From contig JACIXD010000004.1 of NCBI GenBank assembly GCA_014360645.1, positions 221,663 to 285,662 on the forward strand: 64,000 nt of DNA, written 5' to 3'. Made by a program: the position numbers and the translations under genes. Of this stretch, positions 9,177-18,086 are shown one piece after another. This DNA comes from Actinomycetota bacterium (GTDB taxonomy: Bacteria > Actinomycetota > Geothermincolia > Geothermincolales > RBG-13-55-18). Each line of letters starts with the position of its first letter. The stretch's first letter is position 1. The notes beneath the pieces are model-generated. The model had not been told where the DNA came from, did not search any database, and saw only the letters and a list, made by a program, of their open reading frames with translations.

Positions 9177-9537
9177 TCCGTCATTCCTCCTTTTTCTTCC
9201 CCGTCCGTATTTATATGCCCGCGCGGCGGGCTTGATCGCCACGTCACCCCATGACCGTCTCCGCCGGGCGTCTTTCGCCTTTTCCCCTCACCTCCTCGGA
9301 GCTCACACGTTGCCGCGTGGGACTCCTTGCCCGTCTTTTCTTACGACTCCGCTGCAACGACTCGGCATTCTGTCCCCGCTTCCGCGGCCCCTATCGGCGC
9401 GCCTCTCCGCCACCTCCCCAAGCGTGCGGCTCTCCCGCTTGCCAACCCGGTCGCGCTCTTCTTGCTTCAGGGGGTTGAGGGTCTTTCGGACTTGCTTTCC
9501 GGCGCGGATTTATGTCCCATGTCCGGGGCTGACCCCA
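9177..9537. other. Gene-free stretch between pfkA and fba with an interspersed repeat end
   Basis: I see no gene here. Positions 9512-9538 (27 bp) are identical to 53577-53603, the right end of a 329-bp element downstream of the MetE-like gene, and run into the fba stop codon. The rest is unremarkable GC-rich spacer. Confidence 0.6.
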
Positions 9538-10392
9538 TCAAGCGCGGCCGGCGCAGCCGAAGAGCCGCATCTTGCGCGCCACCACCTCCCGCATGGCCTC
9601 CCGTGCCGGGGCGAGGATCTTGCGTGGGTCGATCTGCTCGGGGTTCTCGTTGACGAACCTGGCCACCGCCTGCCGGAAGGCGTCCCGCACCTCGGTGTCG
9701 ATGTTTATCTTGTCCACGCCGATGGCACACGCCTCCCTGATCATCTCGTCGGGGATGCCGCTCGCCCCGTGCAGAACCAGGGGGATGGAGACCCGGGCGC
9801 GGATGGCGCGCAGGCGTTCGAAATCCAGCTTCGGCTCGCCCTTGTACCATCCATGGGCATTGCCGATGGAGACCGCCAGGGAGTCGATCCCCGTCCTCTC
9901 CACGAACTCCGCCGCCTGGTCGGGATCGGTCATGGAGGCCTCCCTCTCGGAAACGGATATCTGGTCCTCCACCCCCACCAGGCGCCCCAGTTCCGCCTCG
10001 GTGGAGGCGCCCGCAGCGCGCGCCATCTCCACCGCCTGGCGAGTGAGGGCGACGTTCTCCTCGAAGGAGAGCTTGCTGCCGTCGATCATCACCGAGGAAA
10101 AACCGTGGTCGAGCGCCGCCTTGACCTCCTCCAGGCTGGTCCCGTGGTCCAGGTGGAGGGACATGGGCACGTCGGCGGACTCCGAGGCCACGCGGGCGAT
10201 GGCCGCCAGGTAGGCCACGCCGGCGTACTTCATGGCCCCCGGGGACACGGCGAGGATGAGGGGCGAACGCTCCTCCACCGCCGCCTCCACGATGGAGAGG
10301 GTGATCTCCAGGTTGTTGGTGTTGAAGGCCCCTACGGCGTAACCTCCGGCCATGGCCCGGTCAAGCAGCTCCGCGTTGGTCACGAAAGCCAT
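9538..10392 (-). CDS. fba: Class II fructose-bisphosphate aldolase
   Basis: A 284-residue zinc-dependent aldolase that cleaves fructose 1,6-bisphosphate or a related ketose bisphosphate into two trioses. Visible motifs are GAFNTNNLE near the start, SLHLDHG (catalytic Asp and zinc His), VMIDGSKL, TEAELGRLVGVED, IGNAHG (zinc His), LHGASGI (phosphate loop) and KINIDTE. The C-terminal GCAGRA is usual for the FbaA/GatY group. The ATG at 10392 is 8 nt downstream of GGAGGAGG; an ATG at 10398 is closer. It lies upstream of pfkA in the same direction, so the pair covers consecutive glycolytic steps. A tagatose-bisphosphate substrate cannot be excluded. Confidence 0.9.
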   Translation of the reverse strand: MAFVTNAELLDRAMAGGYAVGAFNTNNLEITLSIVEAAVEERSPLILAVSPGAMKYAGVAYLAAIARVASESADVPMSLHLDHGTSLEEVKAALDHGFSSVMIDGSKLSFEENVALTRQAVEMARAAGASTEAELGRLVGVEDQISVSEREASMTDPDQAAEFVERTGIDSLAVSIGNAHGWYKGEPKLDFERLRAIRARVSIPLVLHGASGIPDEMIREACAIGVDKINIDTEVRDAFRQAVARFVNENPEQIDPRKILAPAREAMREVVARKMRLFGCAGRA

Positions 10393-10939
10393 GCGCATCC
10401 CCTCCTCCGGGTGACGTATTGCCTGCCATCACGCAAGTAAAACGGACGGTTCCCGTCTCTGCTCCGCTCCATATCCATCTTCTTCCATCCCTTTTCGCAC
10501 CCGCCGGAAGGCCATCGGGCCGCACCTCGCGGGACGCCGGCACGATCCCGCGCCCCATATCCGGGTCCGCGGATCAGGGTAAGACTCCCCGCCCGCACCC
10601 CAGGTTCCCGGCGCGACGGCCGGACCACTCCCGCGCCGCCTTTTTACCGCTGCCCGTGCTCCCCCGCCGAAGCCCGCCCGTGCCCTAATACATACGTTCT
10701 CAGGCCCGCGGTTCAGCTCCTGCGTGCGCCGACCCCGCAGTATAGCAGCCGTGCCCCGAAAAGGTTACTCGCGAGAAGACGTTTTCGCGGCACGACCACA
10801 TCCAGCCACCACTCTTTATATTTTTCCCTTCGGACCTGGATTCATGCCCACGCCGCGGATGAAAGGCACCCCGCCGCGCGTCCGGTCGACGGGACAAGCA
10901 CACGGGCGCCTTTTCGCCGCGAGGTCCTCGCCGGGTCAC
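10393..10939. other. Gene-free stretch upstream of fba
   Basis: No supported gene or RNA. It contains the fba ribosome binding site next to 10393 and GC-rich spacer up to the 88-bp tandem repeat. Open frames crossing it have no plausible start or family match. Confidence 0.5.
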
Positions 10940-11216
10940 GAAAACGGGGCCGCGCTGTTCCTCATCCGCCCGGGGGCGGAAGGTGTCACCGTATTCCATG
11001 AGGGGTCTCTCTTTTCGAAAGCTCTTTGAAAACGGGGCCGCGCTGTTCCTCATCCGCCCGGGGGCGGAAGGTGTCACCGTATTCCATGAGGGGTCTCTCT
11101 TTTCGAAAGCTCTTTGAAAACGGGGCCGCGCTGTTCCTCATCCGCCCGGGGGCGGAAGGTGTCACCGTATTCCATGAGGGGTCTCTCTTTTCGAAAGCTC
11201 TTCGAAAACGGGGCCG
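10940..11216. repeat. Three tandem 88-bp repeats plus a partial fourth
   Basis: Units begin at 10940, 11028 and 11116, each starting gaaaacggggccgcgctg and almost identical. A fourth copy covers only 11204-11216, just beyond the stop of the enoyl-CoA hydratase-like gene (11219). Each unit has a short inverted repeat ccgcccgggggcgg and an AT-rich inverted segment around tttcgaaa. The period is not a multiple of three and no start/SD signal is present, so it is unlikely to be coding. It could act as multiple transcription-end structures, or be slippage or an assembly artefact. Confidence 0.92.
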
Positions 11217-11218
11217 TC

Positions 11219-12028
11219 CTATTCTTCCTCCGCCGGAGGGGTCGTCTCGCGCGCGCCGAGTCCTCGCTCCCAGCGCCGCAGTATCCCGCGCACGGCGGCG
11301 CGGTGCTCTTCCGACAACAGCATCACCGGCTGCACGCTGCATTCGAGTCCCAGCACCGTGCGCAGCTCCAGCAGGCGGGAGCGGTTGAGCATGCGCTTGG
11401 TGGTGGAGATGGTCTCCGGAGACCTCCCGGCGATCTCCCGCGCCAGGTCCATGACCTCCCGCGAGATCCTCTCGTGCTCCACCACCCGGTTCACCATCCC
11501 CATCTCCAGGGCCTCCGCAGCGCCCACCATCCTCCCGGTGAAGGCCATCTCCTTTGCCCTGGCGATGCCCACCCTCTCGGCGAGGAAGAACGACGACCCC
11601 ATATCCGGCGCGGCGGCGATGCGTACGAAGCCCATGCAGAAGAGCGCCCTTTCCGTGGCATAGGTGATGTCGGAGGCGAGGGCCAACCCCAGGCCTCCCC
11701 CCACCGCGAAGCCGTCCACCTCCGTGATCACCGGCTTGGGACCCTCGTAGAGCCGGAGGATGACCTCAGCGAGGAGGGTCATGCTCTGGTTGAGAAAGAC
11801 GGGGTCGAGGTTCTCCCCCAGCAGGCTGAGGTCGGCTCCGGAACAGAAGTGGCCCCCCTCGCCCCGCAGCACGATCACCCGCACCGACTCGTCCTCCAGT
11901 ACGCGCGTGAGGCCCTCCACCATGGGATAACCGAGCTTGAGGCTGAGGGCGTTCATGTCCTCGGGGCTGTTCATGCTGCAGCAGGCTACGCCGTCCTCGA
12001 GCTCCACCTTGAAGATCTCGCCTTCCAT
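11219..12028 (-). CDS. Enoyl-CoA hydratase/isomerase (crotonase) family protein
   Basis: A 269-residue crotonase-fold protein acting on acyl-CoA thioesters. The first oxyanion-hole loop is HFCSGADLSLLGE and the second is AVGGGLGLALASDI. The hydratase Glu pair is not conserved: the first position is Gly in GGGLGLAL. The second is AAPDMGSSFFL, an Asp as in PaaG-type enoyl-CoA isomerases. Isomerase or another crotonase reaction is therefore more likely than simple hydration (inference). The ATG at 12028 has GGAGG 8 nt upstream. The gene stands alone between two repeat arrays. Confidence 0.82.
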   Translation of the reverse strand: MEGEIFKVELEDGVACCSMNSPEDMNALSLKLGYPMVEGLTRVLEDESVRVIVLRGEGGHFCSGADLSLLGENLDPVFLNQSMTLLAEVILRLYEGPKPVITEVDGFAVGGGLGLALASDITYATERALFCMGFVRIAAAPDMGSSFFLAERVGIARAKEMAFTGRMVGAAEALEMGMVNRVVEHERISREVMDLAREIAGRSPETISTTKRMLNRSRLLELRTVLGLECSVQPVMLLSEEHRAAVRGILRRWERGLGARETTPPAEEE

Positions 12029-12164
12029 GCCCCTGTCCTCCCTGCCATCTCCGGCAGCAAACCCATGCCGCCTTCCCCGTGATCCGTCATGCCAGGCCGG
12101 ATCGAGCCGCTGAAGCGGGTGCCGCAAGCTGACGGCCCCCTCCTCTCCAGGAGCCGGTGACGCG

Positions 12165-12281
12165 AGCTCAGCCCCTCAGCGCCTCGACCAGCTTCTTTCT
12201 TCGTAATCCTCTCGGAGCCAATTCGGATGAGGCGCGGTTTTTCCTGCTCAGCCCCTCAGCGCCTCGACCAGCTTCTTTCTT
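12165..12281. repeat. 37-bp direct repeat duplicating the 3' end of the small gene
   Basis: Positions 12165-12201 and 12245-12281 are identical (period 80). The right copy is the last ten codons and stop of the 73-residue gene at 12248-12469, ending KLVEALRG. The left copy lies just downstream of the gene, so the 3' end was locally duplicated. Confidence 0.88.
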
Positions 12282-12469
12282 CCCTCCTCGTCGGAGAGCA
12301 TCTCCTTGAGCTTCCTCCACGCGAGAGGACAGTCCTTGTATTCCACGCCCACCAGCGCGTGCAACCTCGCGTCCAGTTCCCTCTTCCTCGCCCCGTCCGC
12401 CTTGACCTCCTGGAGGTCTATGCCCGCCTCCTCGAAGAGGCTGGCCAGATGCCGGAAATAGCAGGACAT
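12248..12469 (-). CDS. Small conserved protein of unknown function (73 aa)
   Basis: A 73-residue, highly charged helical protein starting MSCYFRHLASLFEEAG. It carries two cysteines (C3 and the one in VEYKDCPLAW) and ends RKKLVEALRG. Small proteins with the same MSCYFRH start and VGVEYKDCP centre seem familiar to me from Firmicutes and Actinobacteria as conserved hypotheticals; I know no function. The ATG at 12469 has AAGGAGG 8-9 nt upstream, a good start. No membrane segment is seen. Its 3' end is duplicated downstream. Confidence 0.7.
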   Translation of the reverse strand: MSCYFRHLASLFEEAGIDLQEVKADGARKRELDARLHALVGVEYKDCPLAWRKLKEMLSDEEGRKKLVEALRG

Positions 12470-12620
12470 GCAAGGCCTCCTTTTCCTCGCGCCTCCCTCG
12501 CCCCGTCCCGAGGGGTCCTTCCCATCCTATTCAACCACAAACGGCCTTACGCCGCAGGGCTCGTTTCCATTATCATAGGGTGTACGCACCCCGCGGCGAG
12601 GGAGGGAGACGAGACGGGAC

Positions 12621-14078
12621 ATGCGCGTAGCCCTGATATACCCGGACTACTATCACAGCGGCTGCATCGAGGGGGAGCCCCAGGGCAGGGTGCACCTCGG
12701 GAGCGGGTACCTCTCCGCGGTGCTCAAGCGCGCGGGGCACGATGTGGCCTTCCTGCACCTCCTGGAGCCCACCGACCGCGACGCCTTCCTGGAGTGGCTC
12801 ACGGCCCAGGACGCCGGCCTGGTGGCCTTCTCCACCACCAGCCTCATGTTCCCCAAGGTGCGCCGCATGGCGCGATGGGTCAAGGAGGAGACGGGGCTCC
12901 CGGTGGTGACGGGAGGGGTGCATCCCACCCTGGACCCCCTCGGGACCCTGGAGGAGACGAGCATCGACCTGGTGTGCGTGGGCGAAGGGGAGGCGGCCCT
13001 GCTGGAGCTGGTGGAGGCGCTGGAGGGGCGCGGGGAGGTGGACGCGGTCCCGAGCCTCATGGGAAGGTGGCGGGGAAGGGAGTTCGCCAATCCGGTGCAG
13101 CCCCTGCTGGAAGACCTTGACAGCCTTCCCTTCCCGGACCGCTCCATCTTCGACATGTCGCGCCTGGCGCCGGACCAGCGCGAGCGCATCACGGTGATGG
13201 CCTCGCGCGGTTGCCCCTACCGCTGCCGCTACTGCTCCAACCACGCCCAGAGGAGCGTCTATCCGGACGGGGGCCGCTATGTGCGCTTCCGCAGCGTGGA
13301 CAACGTGCTCACGGAGATCGAGGAGCTGGCGGCGTACGCAGAGGGCGTGGACCACGTGCGCTTCGACGACGACATCCTCACCCTGCGCCCCGCCTGGTTC
13401 CAGGAGTTCGTGCGGGAATATCCGCGCCGCGTGGACCTCCCCTTCATCTGCAACTCCCGGGTGGACCTCCTCGACGAGGAGAAGATCGCTGCCCTCAAGG
13501 AGGCCGGGTGCAAGACCATATGCATGGGCATCGAGAGCGGCAACCCCTGGCTGAGGAAAAACGTCCTCGGCCGCAGGATGAGCGACCAGCGCATCCTGGA
13601 CGCCTTCCGGCTCTGCCGCAAGTACGGCATCGGGACCGTCTCCCTGAACATGATGGGGTTCCCCCAGGAGGACTTTTCCATGGTCCTGGACACGGTGAAG
13701 CTCAACGGGCGCGCCCGGCCCGGCATCACCCAGATCACCGTCTTCTACCCCTTCCCGGGCACCGAGCTCTACCGCGACTGCAGGGAAAAGGGCCTGTTCG
13801 TGGACGAGGACACCGACACCCTGTTCACCCGCCGCTCCGCCCTCAGGCTGGAGGGGATCAGCGAGGAGCAGATGGAGCTGGTGAGCGAGTACTTCACCGT
13901 CCTCGCCTGGCTCTACCACGGCATCTTCACCCTCCCGGACGCGCTCTCCCGACCCCTAGAACGCCTGACGGACCAGGCACTGTCCAGCGGGCTCATCCCC
14001 CACGCATGGAAGAAGAAGGCCTGCGAACGCCTCCTTTCCCGCCTGCCTTGGGAATGGTACATGACCACCAAGTATTAG
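12621..14078 (+). CDS. Radical SAM protein with B12-binding-like N-terminal domain
   Basis: A 485-residue protein. Residues 1-150 form a Rossmann-like domain of the cobalamin-binding type (VALIYPDYY, GSGYLSAVLKRAGHDV, VVTGGVHPT, VCVGEGEAAL), but the DxHxxG cobalamin-ligand motif is absent, so B12 need not be bound. Residues about 190-390 form the radical SAM core with the CxxxCxxC cluster in SRGCPYRCRYCSN, followed by FDDDILT and CMGIESGN. A helical tail ends the protein. Similar enzymes act in methylation or lipid and cofactor modification; the substrate here is unknown. The start has GGGAGACGAGACGGGAC upstream. It is transcribed away from the minus-strand cluster and stands alone. Confidence 0.87.
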   Translation: MRVALIYPDYYHSGCIEGEPQGRVHLGSGYLSAVLKRAGHDVAFLHLLEPTDRDAFLEWLTAQDAGLVAFSTTSLMFPKVRRMARWVKEETGLPVVTGGVHPTLDPLGTLEETSIDLVCVGEGEAALLELVEALEGRGEVDAVPSLMGRWRGREFANPVQPLLEDLDSLPFPDRSIFDMSRLAPDQRERITVMASRGCPYRCRYCSNHAQRSVYPDGGRYVRFRSVDNVLTEIEELAAYAEGVDHVRFDDDILTLRPAWFQEFVREYPRRVDLPFICNSRVDLLDEEKIAALKEAGCKTICMGIESGNPWLRKNVLGRRMSDQRILDAFRLCRKYGIGTVSLNMMGFPQEDFSMVLDTVKLNGRARPGITQITVFYPFPGTELYRDCREKGLFVDEDTDTLFTRRSALRLEGISEEQMELVSEYFTVLAWLYHGIFTLPDALSRPLERLTDQALSSGLIPHAWKKKACERLLSRLPWEWYMTTKY

Positions 14079-15044
14079 CGTTCGCCTTCCTCCGTTCTGC
14101 GCCGACGGCGCGATGCGCCCCACATGATCCCTCGGGGCGGGCCGGCCGCCTGCGGCGCTGATCCCCGCGCCCGCCGGCCGCAACACCGCCCTCTCCAGTA
14201 AGGTCTCGGACATCACCCTCACAGCGGAGCCGGACGGACAAATCGAAGAGGAGGCCTTCGCGGTGCCGGGGGACTTCCGGGCGGCGAACGTAGCCCCCGA
14301 ACACGTAGGACCTGGATATCATCCCGGGGAACACGCTCCCCAACGTGCATTTCATCGCCCATGACCCCGAAGGGAGGGCCCCACCACCACCCGACGGCAA
14401 TATGCGGCATATGCGGTGACCGTGCAGGTATCGAGGAGGCCTTCCAGGGATGCAGCGGCCACCTCGTGGAGGAGTGCAAGGCTTACCTGCCTGCGGAGGG
14501 GCACGGACTCTACCGGAGGCTCTACCGGAGGCTCAGGAGGCAGTGTCCGGCAAAAACGCATACCGCCAGATGACCTCTTGGACACCCGGCATACTGACCA
14601 TACGTCTTTCTGCATTCGCCCCGGTCAAAAGAAGAAACACCCCCCTCGTTTTACTGATTCTTGACCTTTTCTTGGTTCCTGTTTAGAAGCGTCCGTTTAC
14701 CATCGGTGTTGTTGAGGTGCCGGGGTGCGGCCGGTCAAGCGGAGCGGTGGTCGTGGCGGAAGAGAGGCCGCGAGACGATTAGGATACGAACCCGCCCAGC
14801 ATAAAGGAGGTGTAGGCGGCGATATTGGTGGTCTGGACGCGCCGCGGCGAGGTGGAGCGGGCGGCCAAGTCCAAGGCGACCACAGGGAAGAAGGTGGGTA
14901 GCGGAAAGGGGGCAGTACAGATGCCATGATGCCGTGGCGCATGCATGGCTCGATGCGGACGGGCAGAGATGTCGCGAAACCCGTGCTGCCGGTCACGACA
15001 TGGCGGGACCGCGAAAGGGGAAACGGAGAGAGGGGGTGTGCCGG
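14079..15044. other. Gene-poor stretch, possibly decayed coding DNA
   Basis: No intact gene is supported. On the plus strand short protein-like pieces occur in different frames, for example VSDITLTAEPDGQIEEEAF near 14200 and GKNAYRQMTSWTPGI near 14550. This would fit a pseudogene broken by frameshifts, but I cannot name a parent family. A 12-bp tandem (ctctaccggagg) repeats around 14508-14532. Base composition is more mixed than in neighbouring genes. Confidence 0.35.
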
Positions 15045-15227
15045 ATGTTGTTCATAAGCTCGTATTCCTGGCTCCTGACCGTCGTATACATATGCTTCGG
15101 AGCCCTGCTGGCCGTCTACTTCGCGGCCGTGGTCGTCTCTTACAGGCGCCGGCGCGGCGGGGGGATGCCGTGCGCTGGGGCGAGTATACCGGGTGCGTAC
15201 GGCATTTCAGGCGCAAGCATGGCCTGA
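15045..15227 (+). CDS. Possible small single-span membrane protein
   Basis: A 60-residue frame beginning MLFISSYSWLLTVVYICFG, with one clear hydrophobic segment of about 25 residues followed by SYRRRRGG, a positive stop-transfer-like end. A purine-rich gagaggggg lies 8-10 nt upstream of the ATG. The tail is low complexity. It sits alone in a gene-poor region and I recognise no relatives. It may be a real microprotein or chance. Confidence 0.35.
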   Translation: MLFISSYSWLLTVVYICFGALLAVYFAAVVVSYRRRRGGGMPCAGASIPGAYGISGASMA

Positions 15228-15753
15228 TCAGGCACCGGCACGGAATCGTTCACACCTGAAAGCCGCAACTGCCGCGCCCGAGAGCCTGAGAGAGTGTCCG
15301 CATCCGGGTGCGTCTGAAGAAGAGTATGCCGGAGGACGCGCAAGCATGCGGCGCCGGCGGGATCTCCCTCGGCGGGCCATATGGTTGCATGATCCGCTGC
15401 TGTTCATCTCGATCGGTTTTCCCGGCAGTCGAGAAGGCTCGAGGCGAGGACCGTCTGCCCCGGCCTGCCCCGTGGCGGAGGCCTTCCGATTCCTCGGCAT
15501 GCAGGCGCCGAAAGCGCGAGGATGAGGCGGGGCCGGAGGCCGCGTCGCCGCGGAGCAAGTCGGGGACAAGCCGTGGAGAGAGGCCGCACAATCCGCAAGG
15601 CCGGGGGCCTCTGTCCCGCGTTTTGCCGCGAACCTTCAAAGACGGCAATGGCGGGAAGGGGAAACCTCCTCACGAGGAACAACCCCGGAACGCAGCGCTG
15701 CACGAGCCGCCGACGCTCAACGACGCGTTCAGGGGAGGCAAGGGTATGGGTAG

Positions 15754-15784
15754 AAAACAGGTCAGGGTTCTTGTCCCTGACCTG
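15754..15784 (-). terminator. Rho-independent terminator of the initiator tRNA
   Basis: A perfect 10-bp stem (15758-15767 with 15775-15784, caggtcaggg / ccctgacctg) and a 7-nt loop. It is followed on the minus strand by a T run (complement of the aaaa at 15754-15757). It lies 12 nt beyond the 3' end of the tRNA. Confidence 0.85.
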
Positions 15785-15795
15785 CTCTTGCCTGG

Positions 15796-15869
<74 letters not shown>

Positions 15870-15890
15870 TCGATTCTCACGCTTACAACT

Positions 15891-15896
15891 ATTATA
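15891..15896 (-). promoter_or_regulatory. -10 box for the initiator tRNA
   Basis: The minus strand reads TATAAT here, 22 nt before the tRNA 5' end, a consensus -10 hexamer. No good -35 hexamer is seen at 17 bp. The upstream region overlaps one copy of the 37-bp repeat at 15909-15945. Confidence 0.6.
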
Positions 15897-15908
15897 TGTA
15901 ACAGCATA

Positions 15909-16020
15909 CGGGTGAATTGTAAAGGAACCGGCACTCGATCTCCTCACCTTACGAGGAGCTGCTGCGCCAATGGCGGTATGCCCCGGGTGAATCGCAAAGG
16001 AACCGGCACTCGATCTCCTC
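15909..16020. repeat. Two 37-bp direct repeats upstream of the initiator tRNA
   Basis: Copies at 15909-15945 and 15984-16020 (period 75) differ at about three positions; both contain aaaggaaccggcactcgatc. The first abuts the tRNA promoter. The rest of the stretch up to the sortase start (16021-16367) shows no gene I can support. Confidence 0.8.
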
Positions 16021-16367
16021 GCCGCAACTCGCTTCGGAGATCAGACATATGGTCATGGTCCATCGGGTCGAATGCCCTTGAGCCCGCCCCTTTCTTCTTG
16101 CTGAGCTTGCCGGGCCCGTCGGAACGATCGGTCGTCTTCTTGTTTTCAACCCGGAGCGCCTGCCGGCTCTCCGCAACATCGCTTGCCCGACCTCCATGGA
16201 CACGATGGCGGCGCACCGGACTCCTTCCACGTTGTCAACGTATCTGCCCAGAAAATACAATCTCATCAGGTATAAAGCCTCGCCAAAGTGGACGTAACGG
16301 GCATGTTGCCGCGGTTGCGAGGCGGAGCGGACCGGATCGGGACACGCGAAAGGCGGGAGAGAACAGC

Positions 16368-16985
16368 ATGCGCGGGCGCAAGGGAACCATGGTGGCTGTG
16401 CTCATGACCGCCGCGGTGATGGTGGCGGCGGCTCTGATCATCCCCTATCTTTACCGGCGCGCGCGCGACGCGTCCTCCGGGAGCCCGGACGGGGAGACCC
16501 GGCCCCAGGACTACAGGCCCCTCACCCACGACGAACTGCTCGGTCCGCCCCTCACCTTCGAGACGCCCGCCTTTATCAGCATCCCGGCGGTGGGCATCGA
16601 CGAGGAGGTGCGCGAGGGCAGCGACGACGAGGAAGAGCTCTATGCCATCCTCGCCCTGGGGCCTATCCACCTCCCCCACACCGGCTTTCCTGGCTGGCCG
16701 GGCAACTGCGTGATCTCCGGTCACCGCACCACCAAGACCAGGCCCTTCAACCGCCTGGACGAGCTGAAGCCCGGGGACGCGGTGTTCATCCGCAACCCGC
16801 GCGGGGTCTACGAATACCGTGTCACGGAGCTGCGCTACATAGACCCCAGCGAGAACGTGACCCTCTACACCTCCGAACCCACCCTCACCCTCACCACCTG
16901 CGCCCCCGAGGGAGACGCCACCCTGCGTCTGGTGGTGAGGGCCTCCCTGCAAGGCTTCACCCCCGTGGAGGAGATGGAGGAATAG
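16368..16985 (+). CDS. Sortase, class E-like
   Basis: A 205-residue membrane-anchored transpeptidase. The N-terminal hydrophobic segment (about residues 8-26) is followed by a linker, then the sortase barrel. Catalytic residues are visible: His in VISGHRTTKTRPF, Cys in TLTLTTCAPEG, and Arg in ATLRLVV. Sortases cleave a C-terminal sorting signal and link surface proteins to the wall or pili. The TLTTC motif and the single N-terminal anchor fit class E or D. The ATG at 16368 has GGGAGA about 8 nt upstream; a longer in-frame extension has no SD. No LPxTG-type substrate is obvious in the window, so the partner is unknown. Confidence 0.9.
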   Translation: MRGRKGTMVAVLMTAAVMVAAALIIPYLYRRARDASSGSPDGETRPQDYRPLTHDELLGPPLTFETPAFISIPAVGIDEEVREGSDDEEELYAILALGPIHLPHTGFPGWPGNCVISGHRTTKTRPFNRLDELKPGDAVFIRNPRGVYEYRVTELRYIDPSENVTLYTSEPTLTLTTCAPEGDATLRLVVRASLQGFTPVEEMEE

Positions 16986-16991
16986 GCGGGG

Positions 16992-18086
16992 TCATGCCGT
17001 CCGGAGCTCCAGCCTGAGCACCCGGGGCTCCACCATGCGGTGTTCGATCAGGGCTTCCTCGCCCTCCAGGTACTCGAACAGTCCCGCTATACGCCCTACC
17101 AGCCGGGGCAGATAGAAGGGGTTCGCGATGGTCATCTCCAGGTGGCCCTCTCCGTAGGAGTACTCCATCACGTTTCCGAAACCGCCCGCCAGCAGGTACC
17201 TAACGGCGGCCCGGTAGGCGCCGTGACGGGTGCGTATGCTTATCCCTCGTAGGTCCCGGAGATGGTATTCCTTGGTTATCTCCGTGACCAGGGACTCGAG
17301 CTCCTTGCCCAGCTTTCTTTGCAGGTCACGGACCACCCCGATGAATATATGCCCGGATGAGAAGATGTAGCGCCTGCCGCTGTCGCGCCTGCGGATCACT
17401 CCCTCATCCTCCACCCATTCCAGCTCCGTAAGAGCCCGGGGGAGCCCGCAAAAGGGGCAGGGATCGCCCCGATCCTCGCCGGGAGGGATGAACTCGCCTC
17501 CCAGCAGAAGCTCCTTCTTCGCCTCGCGTATCGTCTCCAAGGCCTCCCGGTCAAACGCACCCCGGGCAGCTCCCCGGGGCAGCAGCACGATGGTGAGGAT
17601 GTAGTCGTCTCCCTCTTTTCTCCAGGAAAGCTGGGCCTCTTTCCCCGTTGAGTACTCGAGAAACCCCTTCGCCCCCCAGGCGATGGAGATGATGTCGAAG
17701 GGGGACACGACTCTGAGGACCACGAACTCGCGCCAGCGATGCGCCAGCAGCTCCATGCGGCAGAACCCCAGCAGCGCCATCTCCTTCATCACGGCATCGA
17801 AGATCACCCGGGTGGGCAGGTAGCGCGCCATCAGGCCGCGAAGGCCGATGAGGATATGGTCCGCGAGATACTCCCTGGTCGCCGCCTGCTGCCCCCTGAT
17901 CATGGCATCCGCGGCGTTGACGCCCAACCTCCGCTCAAGTTCGGACCATACGTAAGGGTAATAATCGGCCTCGAACATCACCATGCGCATCTCGGGGTCG
18001 CGGCGCGAGAGGATGACGCCGTTCCCCTGCCATACATATCTCTCCGAGAGCTTGCGCGGAAGACCGCACCTATCACAGCGCTTCAC
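16992..18086 (-). CDS. Paralogous two-module CxxC protein
   Basis: A 364-residue soluble protein of a family I cannot name, present three times in this window. It is an internal duplication. Module 1 (residues about 1-180) starts KRCDRCGLPRKLSERYVWQG. Module 2 (about 200-364) starts DPCPFCGLPRALTELEWVED. Each module has one CxxC, then W...G-VI-x-R, then a helical ELE/DLQ-x-x-LG block. The paired CxxC motifs may bind one metal between modules (inference). The GTG at 18086 has GGAGG 7 nt upstream. It converges with the sortase with a 6-nt gap. No TM or signal peptide. Confidence 0.75.
   Translation of the reverse strand: MKRCDRCGLPRKLSERYVWQGNGVILSRRDPEMRMVMFEADYYPYVWSELERRLGVNAADAMIRGQQAATREYLADHILIGLRGLMARYLPTRVIFDAVMKEMALLGFCRMELLAHRWREFVVLRVVSPFDIISIAWGAKGFLEYSTGKEAQLSWRKEGDDYILTIVLLPRGAARGAFDREALETIREAKKELLLGGEFIPPGEDRGDPCPFCGLPRALTELEWVEDEGVIRRRDSGRRYIFSSGHIFIGVVRDLQRKLGKELESLVTEITKEYHLRDLRGISIRTRHGAYRAAVRYLLAGGFGNVMEYSYGEGHLEMTIANPFYLPRLVGRIAGLFEYLEGEEALIEHRMVEPRVLRLELRTA

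Noticed and set aside
10700..11388. Open frames across the 88-bp repeats
   Set aside because: They arise because 88 is not a multiple of three and lack SDs or any conserved feature.
12573..13919. 448-codon minus-strand open frame
   Set aside because: Antisense to the radical SAM gene, whose CxxxCxxC and domain order are unmistakable.
15909..16020. CRISPR-like geometry: two 37-bp repeats separated by 38 bp
   Set aside because: Only two copies, no further spacers, no cas genes, and no typical repeat end. A duplicated upstream element is simpler.
15949..16266. 105-codon minus-strand frame upstream of the sortase
   Set aside because: It starts MRLYFLGRYVDN but degrades into basic low-complexity sequence and lacks an SD.
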